Positions 25,951 through 34,692 are shown, counted from the first letter of the stretch. The stretch is DNA of 64,000 bases from Deltaproteobacteria bacterium (GCA_021781535.1 JAJXWO010000015.1:1-64000), one strand, 5' to 3'. Translations and numbers: made by a program. The notes: generated by a model not told the origin, from the sequence alone.

Positions 25951-26810
25951 CCACTATCTTCACAAAAGTCGGCATTTTCCTGGAGATGATCAAATTTTCG
26001 CATACGATCTTTGCGCTTCCATTCGCCCTGACCGGTGCGCTGCTGGCAGCAGGAGGATTACCATCCATTCACCAGACGATCTGGATTATCCTGGCCATGG
26101 CCGGTGCCCGCACGGCAGCGATGGCGATGAACCGCCTGATCGACGCCGAAATAGATGCCCGTAACCCCCGTACTGCTGTCAGAGCCATCCCGGCCGGCCT
26201 GATCGGCAAAGGTCTGACCTTCATCTTCATTGTCGCGTCCATAGCCCTGCTGCTGTTCGCAGCGTACATGCTCAACCCACTCTGCCTCATGCTTTCGCCA
26301 ATCGCCCTGTTCTTCCTGCTGCTCTATTCCTACTGCAAACGCTTCACCTCTCTGGCTCACGTCGTACTCGGCATCTGCCTGGCAGCGGCTCCGATCGGGG
26401 CCTGGGTAGCGATTCGCGGAACAATAGATCCACCGGCACTGGTTCTGGGAGGCGTGGTACTGTTCTGGGTGGCCGGATTCGATATCCTGTATGCACTTCA
26501 GGATCTGGAATTCGACCGGCAGGCGGGATTGCACTCCATACCGGTGGCGCTCGGCGTAAAGGGATCACTGGTGGCGGCCAGATTATTTCATGTAATCATG
26601 ATCGCGCTGTTTTTCATCCTGTTCAATCTCATGCACCTGGGGCCATTCTTTCTCATCGGCATTCTGGTGGCAACGGCAATGCTGCTGTATGAACACTGGC
26701 TGCTCAAAGACGGAAACCTGGATAAGCTGGATGCGGCTTTTTTCAACATGAACGGATACATCAGTGTTGCCATTCTGCTGTTTACGGCTGCCGATGTTCT
26801 GACGAGGTAA
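25947..26810 (+). CDS. UbiA-family prenyltransferase (MqnP-like)
   Basis: 287 residues, about eight or nine membrane helices. Both Asp-rich prenyl-diphosphate sites are present: NRLIDAEIDARNPRT near 56 and DILYALQDLEFDRQAG near 182. It probably attaches the polyprenyl tail to the naphthalene ring in the futalosine menaquinone route. GTG start overlapping the ubiD stop (GTGA). The gene between the decarboxylase and its cofactor enzyme UbiX makes a tight three-gene menaquinone unit. Confidence 0.87.
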   Translation: MTTIFTKVGIFLEMIKFSHTIFALPFALTGALLAAGGLPSIHQTIWIILAMAGARTAAMAMNRLIDAEIDARNPRTAVRAIPAGLIGKGLTFIFIVASIALLLFAAYMLNPLCLMLSPIALFFLLLYSYCKRFTSLAHVVLGICLAAAPIGAWVAIRGTIDPPALVLGGVVLFWVAGFDILYALQDLEFDRQAGLHSIPVALGVKGSLVAARLFHVIMIALFFILFNLMHLGPFFLIGILVATAMLLYEHWLLKDGNLDKLDAAFFNMNGYISVAILLFTAADVLTR

Positions 26811-26813
26811 GCA

Positions 26814-27419
26814 ATGATGCAGAAACACATCTTTGTCGCCCTGACCGGCGCATCGGGCTCGGTGTACGGCCTGCGTCTGGCGGAACAGCTCTGTCTGAAT
26901 GACTTTCAGGTGACGTTCAGCGCCAGCTGCAGCGGCACGACTGTTTGCCTTGAAGAGACCGGTCTCGACCTTTCCGGCGATCTGGATAAAGCGCTGCAAC
27001 GGCTGTATGATCATCTCGAAATAAATTCCGGCATCAGACTGGTACATCCGGATGATATGTTCTGTGGTGCAGCCAGCGGATCGTCTGCCCCGGATGCGAT
27101 GGTGGTCTGTCCCTGCAGCATGGGGACGCTGGCGCGCATCGCCTGCGGCACTTCCGGCAACCTGATCGAACGGAGCGCCGACGTCATGCTCAAGGAGCGC
27201 CGCCCGCTGCTGGTGGTCCCCCGGGAAACCCCCCTGTCCGATATCCACCTGGAGAACATGCTGAAACTTTCCCGTTCCGGAGCCCGCATCATACCGGCGA
27301 TGCCGGCATTCTACGGCAGACCGGCATCGGTGCTGGAGATGGTCGATTTTGTCGTCGGGAAGGTGCTTGATCAACTTGGGGTTGAGAACGATCTCTACAA
27401 ACGCTGGGGAACTGAATAA
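26814..27419 (+). CDS. ubiX: flavin prenyltransferase UbiX (MqnM-like)
   Basis: 201 residues. Prenylates FMN to the prFMN cofactor used by UbiD-type decarboxylases. FMN-binding ALTGASGSVYGLRLAEQL at the N-terminus, CPCSMGTLARIACG near 98, the basic ERRPLLVVPRETPL near 125 and the C-terminal AFYGRPASVLEMVDFVVGK are conserved. Starts 3 bases after the prenyltransferase; the first or second of two adjacent ATGs is the start. Confidence 0.92.
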   Translation: MMQKHIFVALTGASGSVYGLRLAEQLCLNDFQVTFSASCSGTTVCLEETGLDLSGDLDKALQRLYDHLEINSGIRLVHPDDMFCGAASGSSAPDAMVVCPCSMGTLARIACGTSGNLIERSADVMLKERRPLLVVPRETPLSDIHLENMLKLSRSGARIIPAMPAFYGRPASVLEMVDFVVGKVLDQLGVENDLYKRWGTE

Positions 27420-27470
27420 TCCAGGCCAACTTCGTTTCACGCGGAGTACTGTCTTGCTTGGTACGTGACT

Positions 27471-28745
27471 ATGCCTCATACATACCTCCCCAAAAATATA
27501 GCCACCTACCTGAGCAAGCGGGCCGAGGCCGAGCCGTGGAAAATAAACGGACCCCCCTCCCGCGGCTTCACCGGTGTTATCGTCATCCCCTCGCTGGCCG
27601 AAGCCGTCAATCTGCCGCAGACACTGGAATCACTCTCCCAAAACCCGCCCGAGCTGCTGGAGCGCTTTTTAATCCTGATCGTTGTCAATCAGCGCGCCGA
27701 CGCAACCGCCACGGAGACAGCCGACAACCGTGACACGCTGGAGGCGCTGCCCAGATGGAAGCAGCAGTTCCACGTAGACAACCTGTTCTGGGTGGATGCC
27801 GCTACAACAGGCGGAGAACTTCCCGCCAAGCAGGGTGTCGGCCTGGCACGCAAGATCGGCCTCGACCTGTCTCTTCCGCTGCTCAATTACCACAATAACG
27901 ATCCACTCATGATCTGCCTTGACGCCGACACGTTGGTACAGTCGGACTATCTCCACGCCATCATCCGCCATTTTACCGCTACGGCGGCAGGAGGAGCCAG
28001 CATCCCCTACCGTCATCGGCGGGCATCAGACCAGGCGGGACAGTCCGCCATTGACCGATATGAACTGTTTCTGCGCACCTACGTGCTGGGGCTGGAGCTG
28101 GCCGGTTCACCCTATGCGTTCCACACCGTCGGCAGCGCCATGGCCTGCCGGGCATCGGCCTATGTCGCCTCGGGAGGGATGAACCGCCGCCAGGCCGGAG
28201 AGGACTTCTATTTTCTGCAGCAGGTTCACAAAACATCCGGTGTCGTGCCGCTGGCGGGAACGGTCGTCCATCCCTCGCCCCGTTCATCGCACCGGGTTCC
28301 GTTCGGCACCGGACGCTCTGTGGGAGACATGCTGAGCGATGGTGAGCAACGGCTGCTTTTTTATCAGCCGGTTGTGTTTTCAATAGTTGGTGAGTGGTTG
28401 GCGTATGTGGCCGGGAATACCGGCGCGGATGCATTGTCGTTGCTGAATGGCGCCGCACTGATTTCACCGGTTTTGCACCGCTTTCTGGAGCAGTCAGGCT
28501 TCAGGGGTTCGTGGGATAATCTGCAGAAAAACAACCGTGACAGCGCAAAATTACTGACGTCTTTCCACGGCTGGTTTGACGCCTTCCGCACCATGCGGCT
28601 TATTCACGAACTGTGTGACCAGGGATATCCCCGCATCACACCGGAGGGAGCAATCGCGCCGCTGCTTGAACGTACCGGGCATGTAGCCCCCGCCAGCATC
28701 AGTGAGCAGCTTGAAATGCTGCGGGACTTGCAGGGAACGGTGTAG
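27471..28745 (+). CDS. family-2-like glycosyltransferase
   Basis: 424 residues. The N-terminal GT-A fold includes GVIVIPSLAEAVNLPQTLESL near 35, the DxD motif in MICLDADTLVQSDY near 147, and AGEDFYFLQQVHKTSG near 240 (the ED of the GT2 active site). No clear membrane helices apart from a weakly hydrophobic stretch near 300. It would use a nucleotide sugar; acceptor unknown. The ATG at 27471 is taken over the GTG at 27465; neither has a strong ribosome site. It follows ubiX by about 50 bases. Confidence 0.78.
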   Translation: MPHTYLPKNIATYLSKRAEAEPWKINGPPSRGFTGVIVIPSLAEAVNLPQTLESLSQNPPELLERFLILIVVNQRADATATETADNRDTLEALPRWKQQFHVDNLFWVDAATTGGELPAKQGVGLARKIGLDLSLPLLNYHNNDPLMICLDADTLVQSDYLHAIIRHFTATAAGGASIPYRHRRASDQAGQSAIDRYELFLRTYVLGLELAGSPYAFHTVGSAMACRASAYVASGGMNRRQAGEDFYFLQQVHKTSGVVPLAGTVVHPSPRSSHRVPFGTGRSVGDMLSDGEQRLLFYQPVVFSIVGEWLAYVAGNTGADALSLLNGAALISPVLHRFLEQSGFRGSWDNLQKNNRDSAKLLTSFHGWFDAFRTMRLIHELCDQGYPRITPEGAIAPLLERTGHVAPASISEQLEMLRDLQGTV

Positions 28746-28820
28746 CGCCCTGCCCCACAACACAGCAGATAGTTTTAGAGGGAAGTGACGAGATTCAAAC
28801 GGCTTACCTTTTGCGCTGGA

Positions 28821-29378
28821 TTATGCCGCTTTTCCCAGGAATGTTCGTCTCACATAGCGTACCAGCATGGGCACGACAAACATTGCGCCAAGGACAACCA
28901 GCATGGTCGTGTTTGGGTCTTGGACGTACGAGTTCAAACGCAACGTCGTGATCGCGATAACAGCGAAATAAAGCATGTCTCCGGTGATGGCAAAAGCCCA
29001 ACCGGCGAGAAACCCGTGGCCGGCAGCCAGCGCCGTGGCACGCCCTGTCATGGGGTCCACACCGAAAGCAATCATGACGAGCGAAAAGGGGCCTGCACCG
29101 GTGCCACTGAAAGATTCCGCGCTGCGAGCCATGACCATCTTTAAGGTGGCGCTGAAACGGGTCAGAAACGGGACTTTTCCGCACAGCACCGAGATAAGTC
29201 GCAGAATCGGTTCAAAGGCGACGGCCAGCACCAGGTCTGAAACCAGGTAGAGCCCTGTGGTGACAGGCCAGGCAAGGCCTTTGCCGTGCGCAAGCAAGAC
29301 GCCGGCAGGGATTCCGCCGCCGACCGGGATAATGAACAGCTTTAGTACGGCAAGCATGATGGGTGTTGACTGGATCAT
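28821..29378 (-). CDS. multi-pass membrane protein of unknown function
   Basis: 185 residues with about four or five hydrophobic helices (LAVLKLFIIPVGGGIPAGVL, TTGLYLVSDLVLAVAF, TALAAGHGFLAGWAFAIT, TTMLVVLGAMFVVPMLV). Start chosen as the ATG at 29378, which overlaps the pcnB stop by 4 bases (ATGA), rather than the longer frame from 29504 lying inside pcnB. Co-transcribed with pcnB. No family recognised. Confidence 0.65.
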   Translation of the reverse strand: MIQSTPIMLAVLKLFIIPVGGGIPAGVLLAHGKGLAWPVTTGLYLVSDLVLAVAFEPILRLISVLCGKVPFLTRFSATLKMVMARSAESFSGTGAGPFSLVMIAFGVDPMTGRATALAAGHGFLAGWAFAITGDMLYFAVIAITTLRLNSYVQDPNTTMLVVLGAMFVVPMLVRYVRRTFLGKAA

Positions 29379-30745
29379 ATTGCAGAACCTAAATGCGGCT
29401 TTCGCCGCCGGCGGCGTTTCTTCTTCTGCGGTGGCGCCCCGCTCTCTTGGCTGCGTTCGGGCAGCGGCACCGACTCCTGCCCTGCAGCCTCGGCCACCCA
29501 CCACTTCAAGCGCCCGGCAACGTCCTTATTGTCGCCACGGGTGATCCGGCAGTATTCGATGATATCGCCAAAATCCTTACGGGCGATGAACAGCTGCGGC
29601 CGGCGACCGGGGATCTGCTTCAGGCGCATCTGCTGGGCAATGATGTCGCGGAGCGCAAACCCGACGCGGTTCGCAATCTGGACAAACGGGCAGACTTCTC
29701 CGAGGAACTCCGCGGTCGCGGCATCGATACTCTGTTGCCACGGCGCACCGTTGGCGCGGAAGTTAGTCGCCTTCTCCTCGAGGTACTCGCCGAAAAGAAG
29801 TGCCAGGAGGAGCGGCGGAGAGATCGTGCCACCCTGCTGGACTCGGGAATCAACGCAGGTGAGCATCTCGCCGAAACGGGTGTGGGGGAAGCCTTCGCTT
29901 TCGGCGTCGAGCCAGGCGGAGAAAAAGGGGAAAAGTGCCGCAAAGAGGCCGGTCTGCCGGAGGAGGTCGCAACACTTTGCCGCTTCTCCCGAGAGGAGGA
30001 TTTTGAGCATCTCTTCATAGAGTCGCGGCGGCGAGGCAGTGACGATGGTGCCGGCGGCGGATACCAGCGCCTTACGGGTCTCTTCCGCCATCGTGAAGCC
30101 GAGCTTCGCGGCGAAGCGCACCGCCCGCAGCATCCGCACCGGATCTTCCTGAAAACGGACCGCCGCGTCGCCGATGGTGCGGATGATGCCGGCGTTCAGG
30201 TCGGCGATACCGCCGGCGAAGTCGATGACCGAAAAATCGGTAATATCGTAGGCAAGCGCGTTGACGGTGAAGTCGCGGCGCAAAGCGTCTTCTTCGGGGG
30301 TGCCGTAGACGTTGTCCCGCAGGATCATGCCATCGTCATTCTTCAGCATGTGCGGGTGCCGCTGCCGGTTCTCCCCCCCGCGCTTTTCTTCCGCCACTGG
30401 TTCCGACTCATCCGCCGCTTGGGAGCGGAAGGTCGCCACCTCGATGAGCTCTTCGTGGAAATGAAGGTGGGCGAGGCGGAAGCGTCGCCCGACGAGTCGG
30501 CAGTTGCGGAACGCCCGTTTCACCTCGCCGGGGGTGGCATTGGTGACGACGTCAAAATCCTTCGGCTCCCGTCCGAGCAGGAGGTCGCGCACACAGCCAC
30601 CGACGAGATATGCGACAAAGCCGTTATCCTTCAACCGGTAGAGAACGCGCAGGGCATTCGGGCTCATGAGCTTGCGGGAGATCCCGTGCTCCTGCCGCGT
30701 GATGATCACCGAACCGCTCTTTTTGGGGTTTTCTTTCTTTTTCAT
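29375..30745 (-). CDS. pcnB: poly(A) polymerase I / class II tRNA-nucleotidyltransferase family
   Basis: 456 residues. Nucleotidyltransferase head with AYLVGGCVRDLLLGREPKDFDVVTN split by GG and DxD near 45-67, LRRDFTVNALAYDI near 158, and the primer-template region RFQEDPVRMLRAVRFAAKLGF near 202. The basic C-terminal tail (QKKKRRRRRKPHLG) and length fit PcnB, which adds poly(A) to RNA 3' ends, rather than a short CCA enzyme. A second superfamily member is at 53173-55851. It lies 8 bases downstream of the flavoprotein gene. Confidence 0.88.
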   Translation of the reverse strand: MKKKENPKKSGSVIITRQEHGISRKLMSPNALRVLYRLKDNGFVAYLVGGCVRDLLLGREPKDFDVVTNATPGEVKRAFRNCRLVGRRFRLAHLHFHEELIEVATFRSQAADESEPVAEEKRGGENRQRHPHMLKNDDGMILRDNVYGTPEEDALRRDFTVNALAYDITDFSVIDFAGGIADLNAGIIRTIGDAAVRFQEDPVRMLRAVRFAAKLGFTMAEETRKALVSAAGTIVTASPPRLYEEMLKILLSGEAAKCCDLLRQTGLFAALFPFFSAWLDAESEGFPHTRFGEMLTCVDSRVQQGGTISPPLLLALLFGEYLEEKATNFRANGAPWQQSIDAATAEFLGEVCPFVQIANRVGFALRDIIAQQMRLKQIPGRRPQLFIARKDFGDIIEYCRITRGDNKDVAGRLKWWVAEAAGQESVPLPERSQESGAPPQKKKRRRRRKPHLGSAI

Positions 30746-30753
30746 GCTGTTAC

Positions 30754-31356
30754 TTATACCGATACCAGCCTTCCCGCCAATCTTATGATCTTGGCCCGCA
30801 CACCAGCCGGCAGCTTCGGGTGATGTTCCTTGGCAATCATACCCGTAAAGAGTGTACCAACTATTTCGGCGCCGATCACCTTTGCCGTCATGTTGAGTTG
30901 TTTATCGGTCCCAAACAACCAGCGCCCTAAAATTCCCGGAGCCGCACATGAGGAAACCAGCAGCGCTTTTTTCTTTGGCGCCTGCGCTTTTCTATACTGC
31001 GGTCCATTCATATCCCACGACCAATATGCATAAACAGCCAACCGCTCCATAAAGCGTTTAAAAATGGCTGTGACTGAACCAAAGTTCGTCGGTGAAGCAA
31101 GAATATAACAATCCGCCCGCTCGATCTTATCAATCAATTCCAGCATGTCATCATGATGTATGCACTTCCCCGGCTCCGCACCGGGTTGTTGGGTGCATGC
31201 ACGGCAATTAATACAAAACTCGATCGGGTATTCCCGGAGAAGTATAGTCTCGATTTCGGCGCCAGCCGCCACGAGAGCCTGTGCTAAGGCCTCTACAGTT
31301 TGATCGGTTATACCGTCATCCCGATAGGAACCATTAATTGCGAGTATCTTGATCAT
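30754..31356 (-). CDS. NADPH-dependent FMN reductase-like flavoprotein
   Basis: 200 residues of the flavodoxin-fold family: ILAINGSYRDDGITDQTVEAL at the N-terminus (FMN phosphate loop), CINCRACTQQPGAEPGKC near 47-65 (a cysteine set like those of iron-sulfur flavoproteins) and ADCYILASPTNFGSVTAIFK near 87. It probably carries electrons or reduces quinone-like or metal substrates. The ATG at 31356 fits best (AAAGGG 9 bases upstream). First gene of a run with pcnB and the membrane protein. Confidence 0.8.
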   Translation of the reverse strand: MIKILAINGSYRDDGITDQTVEALAQALVAAGAEIETILLREYPIEFCINCRACTQQPGAEPGKCIHHDDMLELIDKIERADCYILASPTNFGSVTAIFKRFMERLAVYAYWSWDMNGPQYRKAQAPKKKALLVSSCAAPGILGRWLFGTDKQLNMTAKVIGAEIVGTLFTGMIAKEHHPKLPAGVRAKIIRLAGRLVSV

Positions 31357-31452
31357 AATCGCCATCCCTTTCTGAGATGAGGTATATCTATATTGAGGGG
31401 GCCACGTACTCACTCGTTATTAAGCTGTGGTATTTACTAATGTGATAAGGTA

Positions 31453-31489
31453 CACCGGCTCGGCGGGGGCTTTTTCCCGCTGACCGGTG
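31453..31489. repeat. imperfect inverted repeat
   Basis: caccgg...gcggg pairs with cccgc...ccggtg around a ggcttttt loop, with a 3-4 base internal bulge. It lies between the DUF2442 gene and the flavoprotein gene; no clear T run for a terminator on the minus strand. Confidence 0.35.
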
Positions 31490-31557
31490 CTGCCGTTGGT
31501 TGAACACCTCGTCTACTTGGCTTATCTCAAAACTTGTTGAATTGTGGGCCAATACTC

Positions 31558-31806
31558 TTAATGGTTCTGGTTGATGGGGAGCATTTCCGCAAGGAGGGTT
31601 TCGGGTGCGATGTCCTGCTCGTTTGGCCATGTTACAGCGCCAAACAGTATTCCGACAAGATTGAAGTAGTGTATGTCTTTCAGTTCGCGAAAAACGCCTC
31701 GGTCCAGATAAGGTTTGAGATCAAATATACCTTTGCGGCCATCCTCAACTTCGACATAGATACGATAGTCAGGCATTGGTTTTACGGTTTTCACATCCCA
31801 GTACAT
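31558..31806 (-). CDS. DUF2442 family protein
   Basis: 82 residues: MYWDVKTVKPMPDYRIYVEV, FDLKPYLDRGVFRELKD, VTWPNEQDIAPETLL are the conserved blocks of DUF2442. It lies 7 bases after the (frameshifted) DUF4160 gene, with GAGG near that stop serving as ribosome site; a longer start at 31881 would overlap it. These two families are often paired and have been suggested to form a toxin-antitoxin-like unit; that function is not established. Confidence 0.82.
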   Translation of the reverse strand: MYWDVKTVKPMPDYRIYVEVEDGRKGIFDLKPYLDRGVFRELKDIHYFNLVGILFGAVTWPNEQDIAPETLLAEMLPINQNH

Positions 31807-31813
31807 GGCAACC

Positions 31814-32079
31814 TCACAGCGGGGTAATTTTGTAGGGATTCTCTCCGGCAACAGCCAGTTCCCAATCGGCCTGTAGTTCATCTCGGTGTAATTCTATCCA
31901 TGCTTGCACCAGCCGCAACTGCTTACGTGGCAATTCTCCGGCTAAAACTTCACCATCTTCAATGCTGATAGAAACTTCATACTCGGCATATTAGCGTGAA
32001 AGTGCGGCAGATTGTGGTGCTGATTGTCGATAAGATACATTCGGATAATGATCCCGTAAAACATTGAGATTATTGGCAT
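31814..32079 (-). pseudogene. DUF4160 family gene with a one-base frameshift
   Basis: Starts MPIISMFYGIIIRMYL after AAAGGAG (8-base spacing) and reads DNQHHNLPHFHA, then goes out of frame. Restoring one A in gctaatatgcc (near 31988-31993) continues as YAEYEVSISIEDGEVLAGEL and on to a stop at 31814, a complete DUF4160 of about 87 residues. As given, the frame stops after HFHANMPSMKFLSALKMVKF. It is either a real inactivating deletion or a base-call error. Confidence 0.75.
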
Positions 32080-32785
32080 ATGCTATTCTCCTTTGTCTTT
32101 GATCATAAGTCTATACATTCTTGAAATTGTAGTCAATTAAGGCATGACAATTTCATTGTTTACCTAATGTATCATAGTAATCTATAGGGATTTTGCCAAT
32201 ATCTTACACGAGTGTTGTCAATGTTTCGTTCCTCCGCACCGATGCCTCCGTCTCCGCAAATTTATGAAGTGCGCCTACTTCTGAAGGAGATTTTCAATCG
32301 AGGGCAGTCGAAAAGCTGTAGACCACAACATAAATGGAGTCCCGCGAACAGTTAAGAAACCTAACCGCTTACCCACCCATATCCGGCCCGAAACATTTCC
32401 ATACGCTCCGGCATATCTGCCATAGCAGATTTCACCCGCTTTTACCATTATTTTAAAGTTTCATTAAGGTGCGGTTTCTCATCAAGCAGAACAATCAGAA
32501 TCACCAACCTATTTCAGAAATACTCTCACATGTCGACCCACGTTATCAAAATAGTTAGCCGGCTGCGTTATGGCAGAAACATCACAAGCGGGGAGGTGCA
32601 GAGATGGAATTCAAAAACAATTTTGGCGACAGTGCCATTCAAGGTTGTGATGCAGAGTCATCCGGAGATAGGCGAGATTCTCGTCAGGCTTGCGGAGCAG
32701 GTTATTACTGGTACTTTGAGATATAACCTCAGCGCCGGGCATGCTTTGGCAGAAGCCCATACGGCGCGGCAAAACGCCTGTGCCA
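32080..32785. other. 700-base stretch without a confident gene
   Basis: It carries the promoter of the DUF4160 gene at its left edge and an inverted repeat ATCTGC-N4-GCAGAT at 32415-32430. Short open frames on both strands (for example one on the minus strand crossing 32300-32450 and one on the plus strand 32530-32817) have no recognisable content. Confidence 0.5.
32110..32136 (-). promoter_or_regulatory. possible promoter of DUF4160-DUF2442
   Basis: On the minus strand TTGACT (32136-32131) and TATAGA (32115-32110) with a short 15-base spacer, 31 bases before the DUF4160 ATG. Confidence 0.4.
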
Positions 32786-33259
32786 CTATTCCGGCCGGGT
32801 CGAGCTTATCCCGGTGACATACACCGTCATATCACCGCTCGGCTTACGGACGGTTATCTCGTCATCAACCTTTTTGTGCAGCAGCGCCTGGCCCACCGGT
32901 GAATCGATGCTGATCCTGCCGATGCTGACATCTATTTCGTCAGGGCCGACCAGTTGATAACAGCGCGTATCTCCTGTTTCCTCTTCATAGGTAACCCAGC
33001 ACCCAAAGGTGATCTGGTTGGGATTCATCGGCACCGATGCTACTTTCAGTACTTTCAGGCGCAGGGTAAGGTGTTTCAGTTTACTGTCAATCTCGCGCAG
33101 TCTTTTTTTGCCGTAAATATATTCGGCATTCTCCGAACGGTCACCCTCCGCTGCCGCATCGGCAACACCCCGTACAACCTTGGGACGTTCCACTTTCCAG
33201 AGGTAGTCGTACTCGTCACACAGCTTTTTGAGACCTTCAGCAGAAATCAGATTCGTCAT
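32786..33259 (-). CDS. greB: transcription elongation factor GreB
   Basis: 157 residues, GreA/GreB family. It rescues backtracked RNA polymerase by stimulating transcript cleavage. The N-terminal coiled coil starts LISAEGLKKLCDEYDYLWKV; the tip carries the acidic residues in DAAAEGDRSENAEYIYGKKR, and the C-terminal FKBP-like domain has ISIDSPVGQALLHKKVDDEI near 117. YDYLWKVERP and EYIYGKKRLREID indicate GreB rather than GreA. An FKBP gene lies upstream on the same strand, with a terminator between them. Confidence 0.92.
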   Translation of the reverse strand: MTNLISAEGLKKLCDEYDYLWKVERPKVVRGVADAAAEGDRSENAEYIYGKKRLREIDSKLKHLTLRLKVLKVASVPMNPNQITFGCWVTYEEETGDTRCYQLVGPDEIDVSIGRISIDSPVGQALLHKKVDDEITVRKPSGDMTVYVTGISSTRPE

Positions 33260-33282
33260 TCAAGAACTCCGCGGTACGTTGG

Positions 33283-33312
33283 AAAAAAGACAGCCCGCGC
33301 AAACGGGCTGTC
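33283..33312 (-). terminator. terminator after the FKBP gene
   Basis: Nine-base stem gacagcccg/cgggctgtc with a 6-base loop, followed on the minus strand by six T, between the FKBP stop and greB. Confidence 0.9.
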
Positions 33313-33339
33313 TGATAGCAATGGAATGTAACAGGATAA

Positions 33340-33780
33340 TTACTTTGCGACGTCAAGCAGCTCCACATCAAACAATAACGTTGCGTTCGGGGGAATGACT
33401 CCGCCAGCCCCCCTCGAGCCATAGCCGAGCTTGGCAGGGATAATCAGCTTGCGCTTGCCGCCTACCTTCATTGTCATGACGCCTTCATCCCATCCCGGGA
33501 TGACCTGGCCGACGCCGATAGTAAACGAGAACGGTTGGTGACGATCAACCGAGCTGTCAAATTTTTTGCCGTTCTGCAGTGTTCCGGTGTAATGCACCGT
33601 GACCTGCTTACCGGCAGTCGGCGATGCACCCTTGCCGACAACTATATCGATGTACTTAAGACCGGACGCGGTTGTTATGGTTTTCCCGCCAGCCTTATTT
33701 GATAGTTGTGCTGCAAAAGCCGGGACGGCAAACAGTGCTGCCATTACAACCGCTACGATAATCCTGCTGAATCGCTTCAT
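33340..33780 (-). CDS. FKBP-type peptidyl-prolyl isomerase, exported
   Basis: 146 residues with a signal peptide (IIVAVVMAALFAVPAFA, cleavage near 23) and one FKBP domain: VTVHYTGTLQNGKKFDSS near 61, FTIGVGQVIPGWDEGV near 86, KLIIPAKLGYGSRGAGGVIPPN near 110. It catalyses proline isomerisation in periplasmic folding. Single-domain, without the FkpA dimerisation region. It has its own terminator. Confidence 0.92.
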   Translation of the reverse strand: MKRFSRIIVAVVMAALFAVPAFAAQLSNKAGGKTITTASGLKYIDIVVGKGASPTAGKQVTVHYTGTLQNGKKFDSSVDRHQPFSFTIGVGQVIPGWDEGVMTMKVGGKRKLIIPAKLGYGSRGAGGVIPPNATLLFDVELLDVAK

Positions 33781-33961
33781 TACTACAGTACCTCCAGATG
33801 TTATTTATCACTTATTTTTAGAGAATAGATGGTTTCCCAGCTGCTGGCAACAGGGATTTTGCGAGAGACGACGAAATCTCCATAGAGAAAAAGGGCGTGC
33901 GCCACAGCAGAAATGCTTGATGGAGGAGCACTGATGTTGCGTGCTTATCGGGCAGGCGTGC

Positions 33962-34342
33962 CTAGTCCCCTACGAAAAATTTCCTGATATCACGTCCCAT
34001 CTGCCTGAACGCATCACCGGTTTTTCTGCCGGCATCACGAAACCACTCACCCACCGGGCGCCCTTCCTTTTTTGCCTCTTTTCCCGTTTCCTTTCCTACT
34101 TCCTTGGCCTCTTTGCCGACCTCCTTGCCTCCCTCTTTAAAAGCGTGGCCAACCTCCTTGCCTCCCTCTTTGAAGGCACGACCGACTTCCTTGCCTCCCT
34201 CTTTGAAGGCATGACCGACTTCCTTGCCTCCCTTTTTGAAGGCGTGGCCGACTTCTTTGCCGTTTTCCACGATTGGGGCATCGGCAAAAACCGGAGTAAC
34301 AAAGAAAATCGCCAGAAGAAATCCCATCAGTATTTTTTGCAT
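33962..34342 (-). CDS. exported protein built of 11-residue repeats
   Basis: 126 residues. A signal peptide (MQKILMGFLLAIFFVTPVFA) is followed by four near-identical 11-residue units of the form GKEVGHAFKEG, then degenerate GKE-x-GKEAK units, and a non-repeat tail ending GDAFRQMGRDIRKFFVGD. Small glycines at fixed intervals and alternating Lys/Glu suggest an amphipathic helical array. The DNA carries matching 33-base tandem repeats. Unknown function; I know similar repeat proteins only as hypothetical. Confidence 0.72.
   Translation of the reverse strand: MQKILMGFLLAIFFVTPVFADAPIVENGKEVGHAFKKGGKEVGHAFKEGGKEVGRAFKEGGKEVGHAFKEGGKEVGKEAKEVGKETGKEAKKEGRPVGEWFRDAGRKTGDAFRQMGRDIRKFFVGD
34125..34260. 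repeat. 33-bp tandem repeats coding the 11-residue units
   Basis: Four units of about 33 bases (plus-strand view: ctccctctttgaaggc, then tgaccgacttccttgc) with few mismatches, within the 126-residue protein gene. Boundaries are approximate. Confidence 0.75.
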
Positions 34343-34692
34343 GAAAGCTCCTTTTTGCAGTGCCGCGCCTCTTGCTTCACAACTGCGGTTATCCGGACTT
34401 TTTATTGGCGCTGTTTTTGTTACCGCACATCATAAAAAATTGCCGGTCCAGAGTACGGTTCCTGCTCATGATATAGTTTATCTGGTCACAAAGTGAATGC
34501 AAGCTCAACCGTTTTCGAGCCGAAAACTTAATCCATGCAGTCACATCCCTCTTGTTGTGTTATAGCATGTATAATCATTAGAATAAATGGTTTCAACCCG
34601 ATGCCCGCTTTGAAGGCCAAGAAAACTGCCTTGCAGTGTGACCGCACTATCATGTATCTTAAACAGCTGAATCTTTACTGAAAGGATTATCC
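34343..34692. other. divergent intergenic region
   Basis: Upstream of both the repeat protein (minus) and glcD (plus). AT-rich near 34560-34590. I see no RNA gene, and no promoter clear enough to place. Confidence 0.4.

Noticed and set aside
29393-30823. 476-codon open frame on the plus strand opposite pcnB
   Set aside because: It is the mirror of a well-supported pcnB gene in GC-rich DNA; its product is rich in Arg, Glu and Ala with no domain.
33941-34435. 164-codon frame on the plus strand opposite the repeat protein
   Set aside because: It only mirrors the 33-bp repeats; the opposite strand has a proper signal peptide and ordered repeats.
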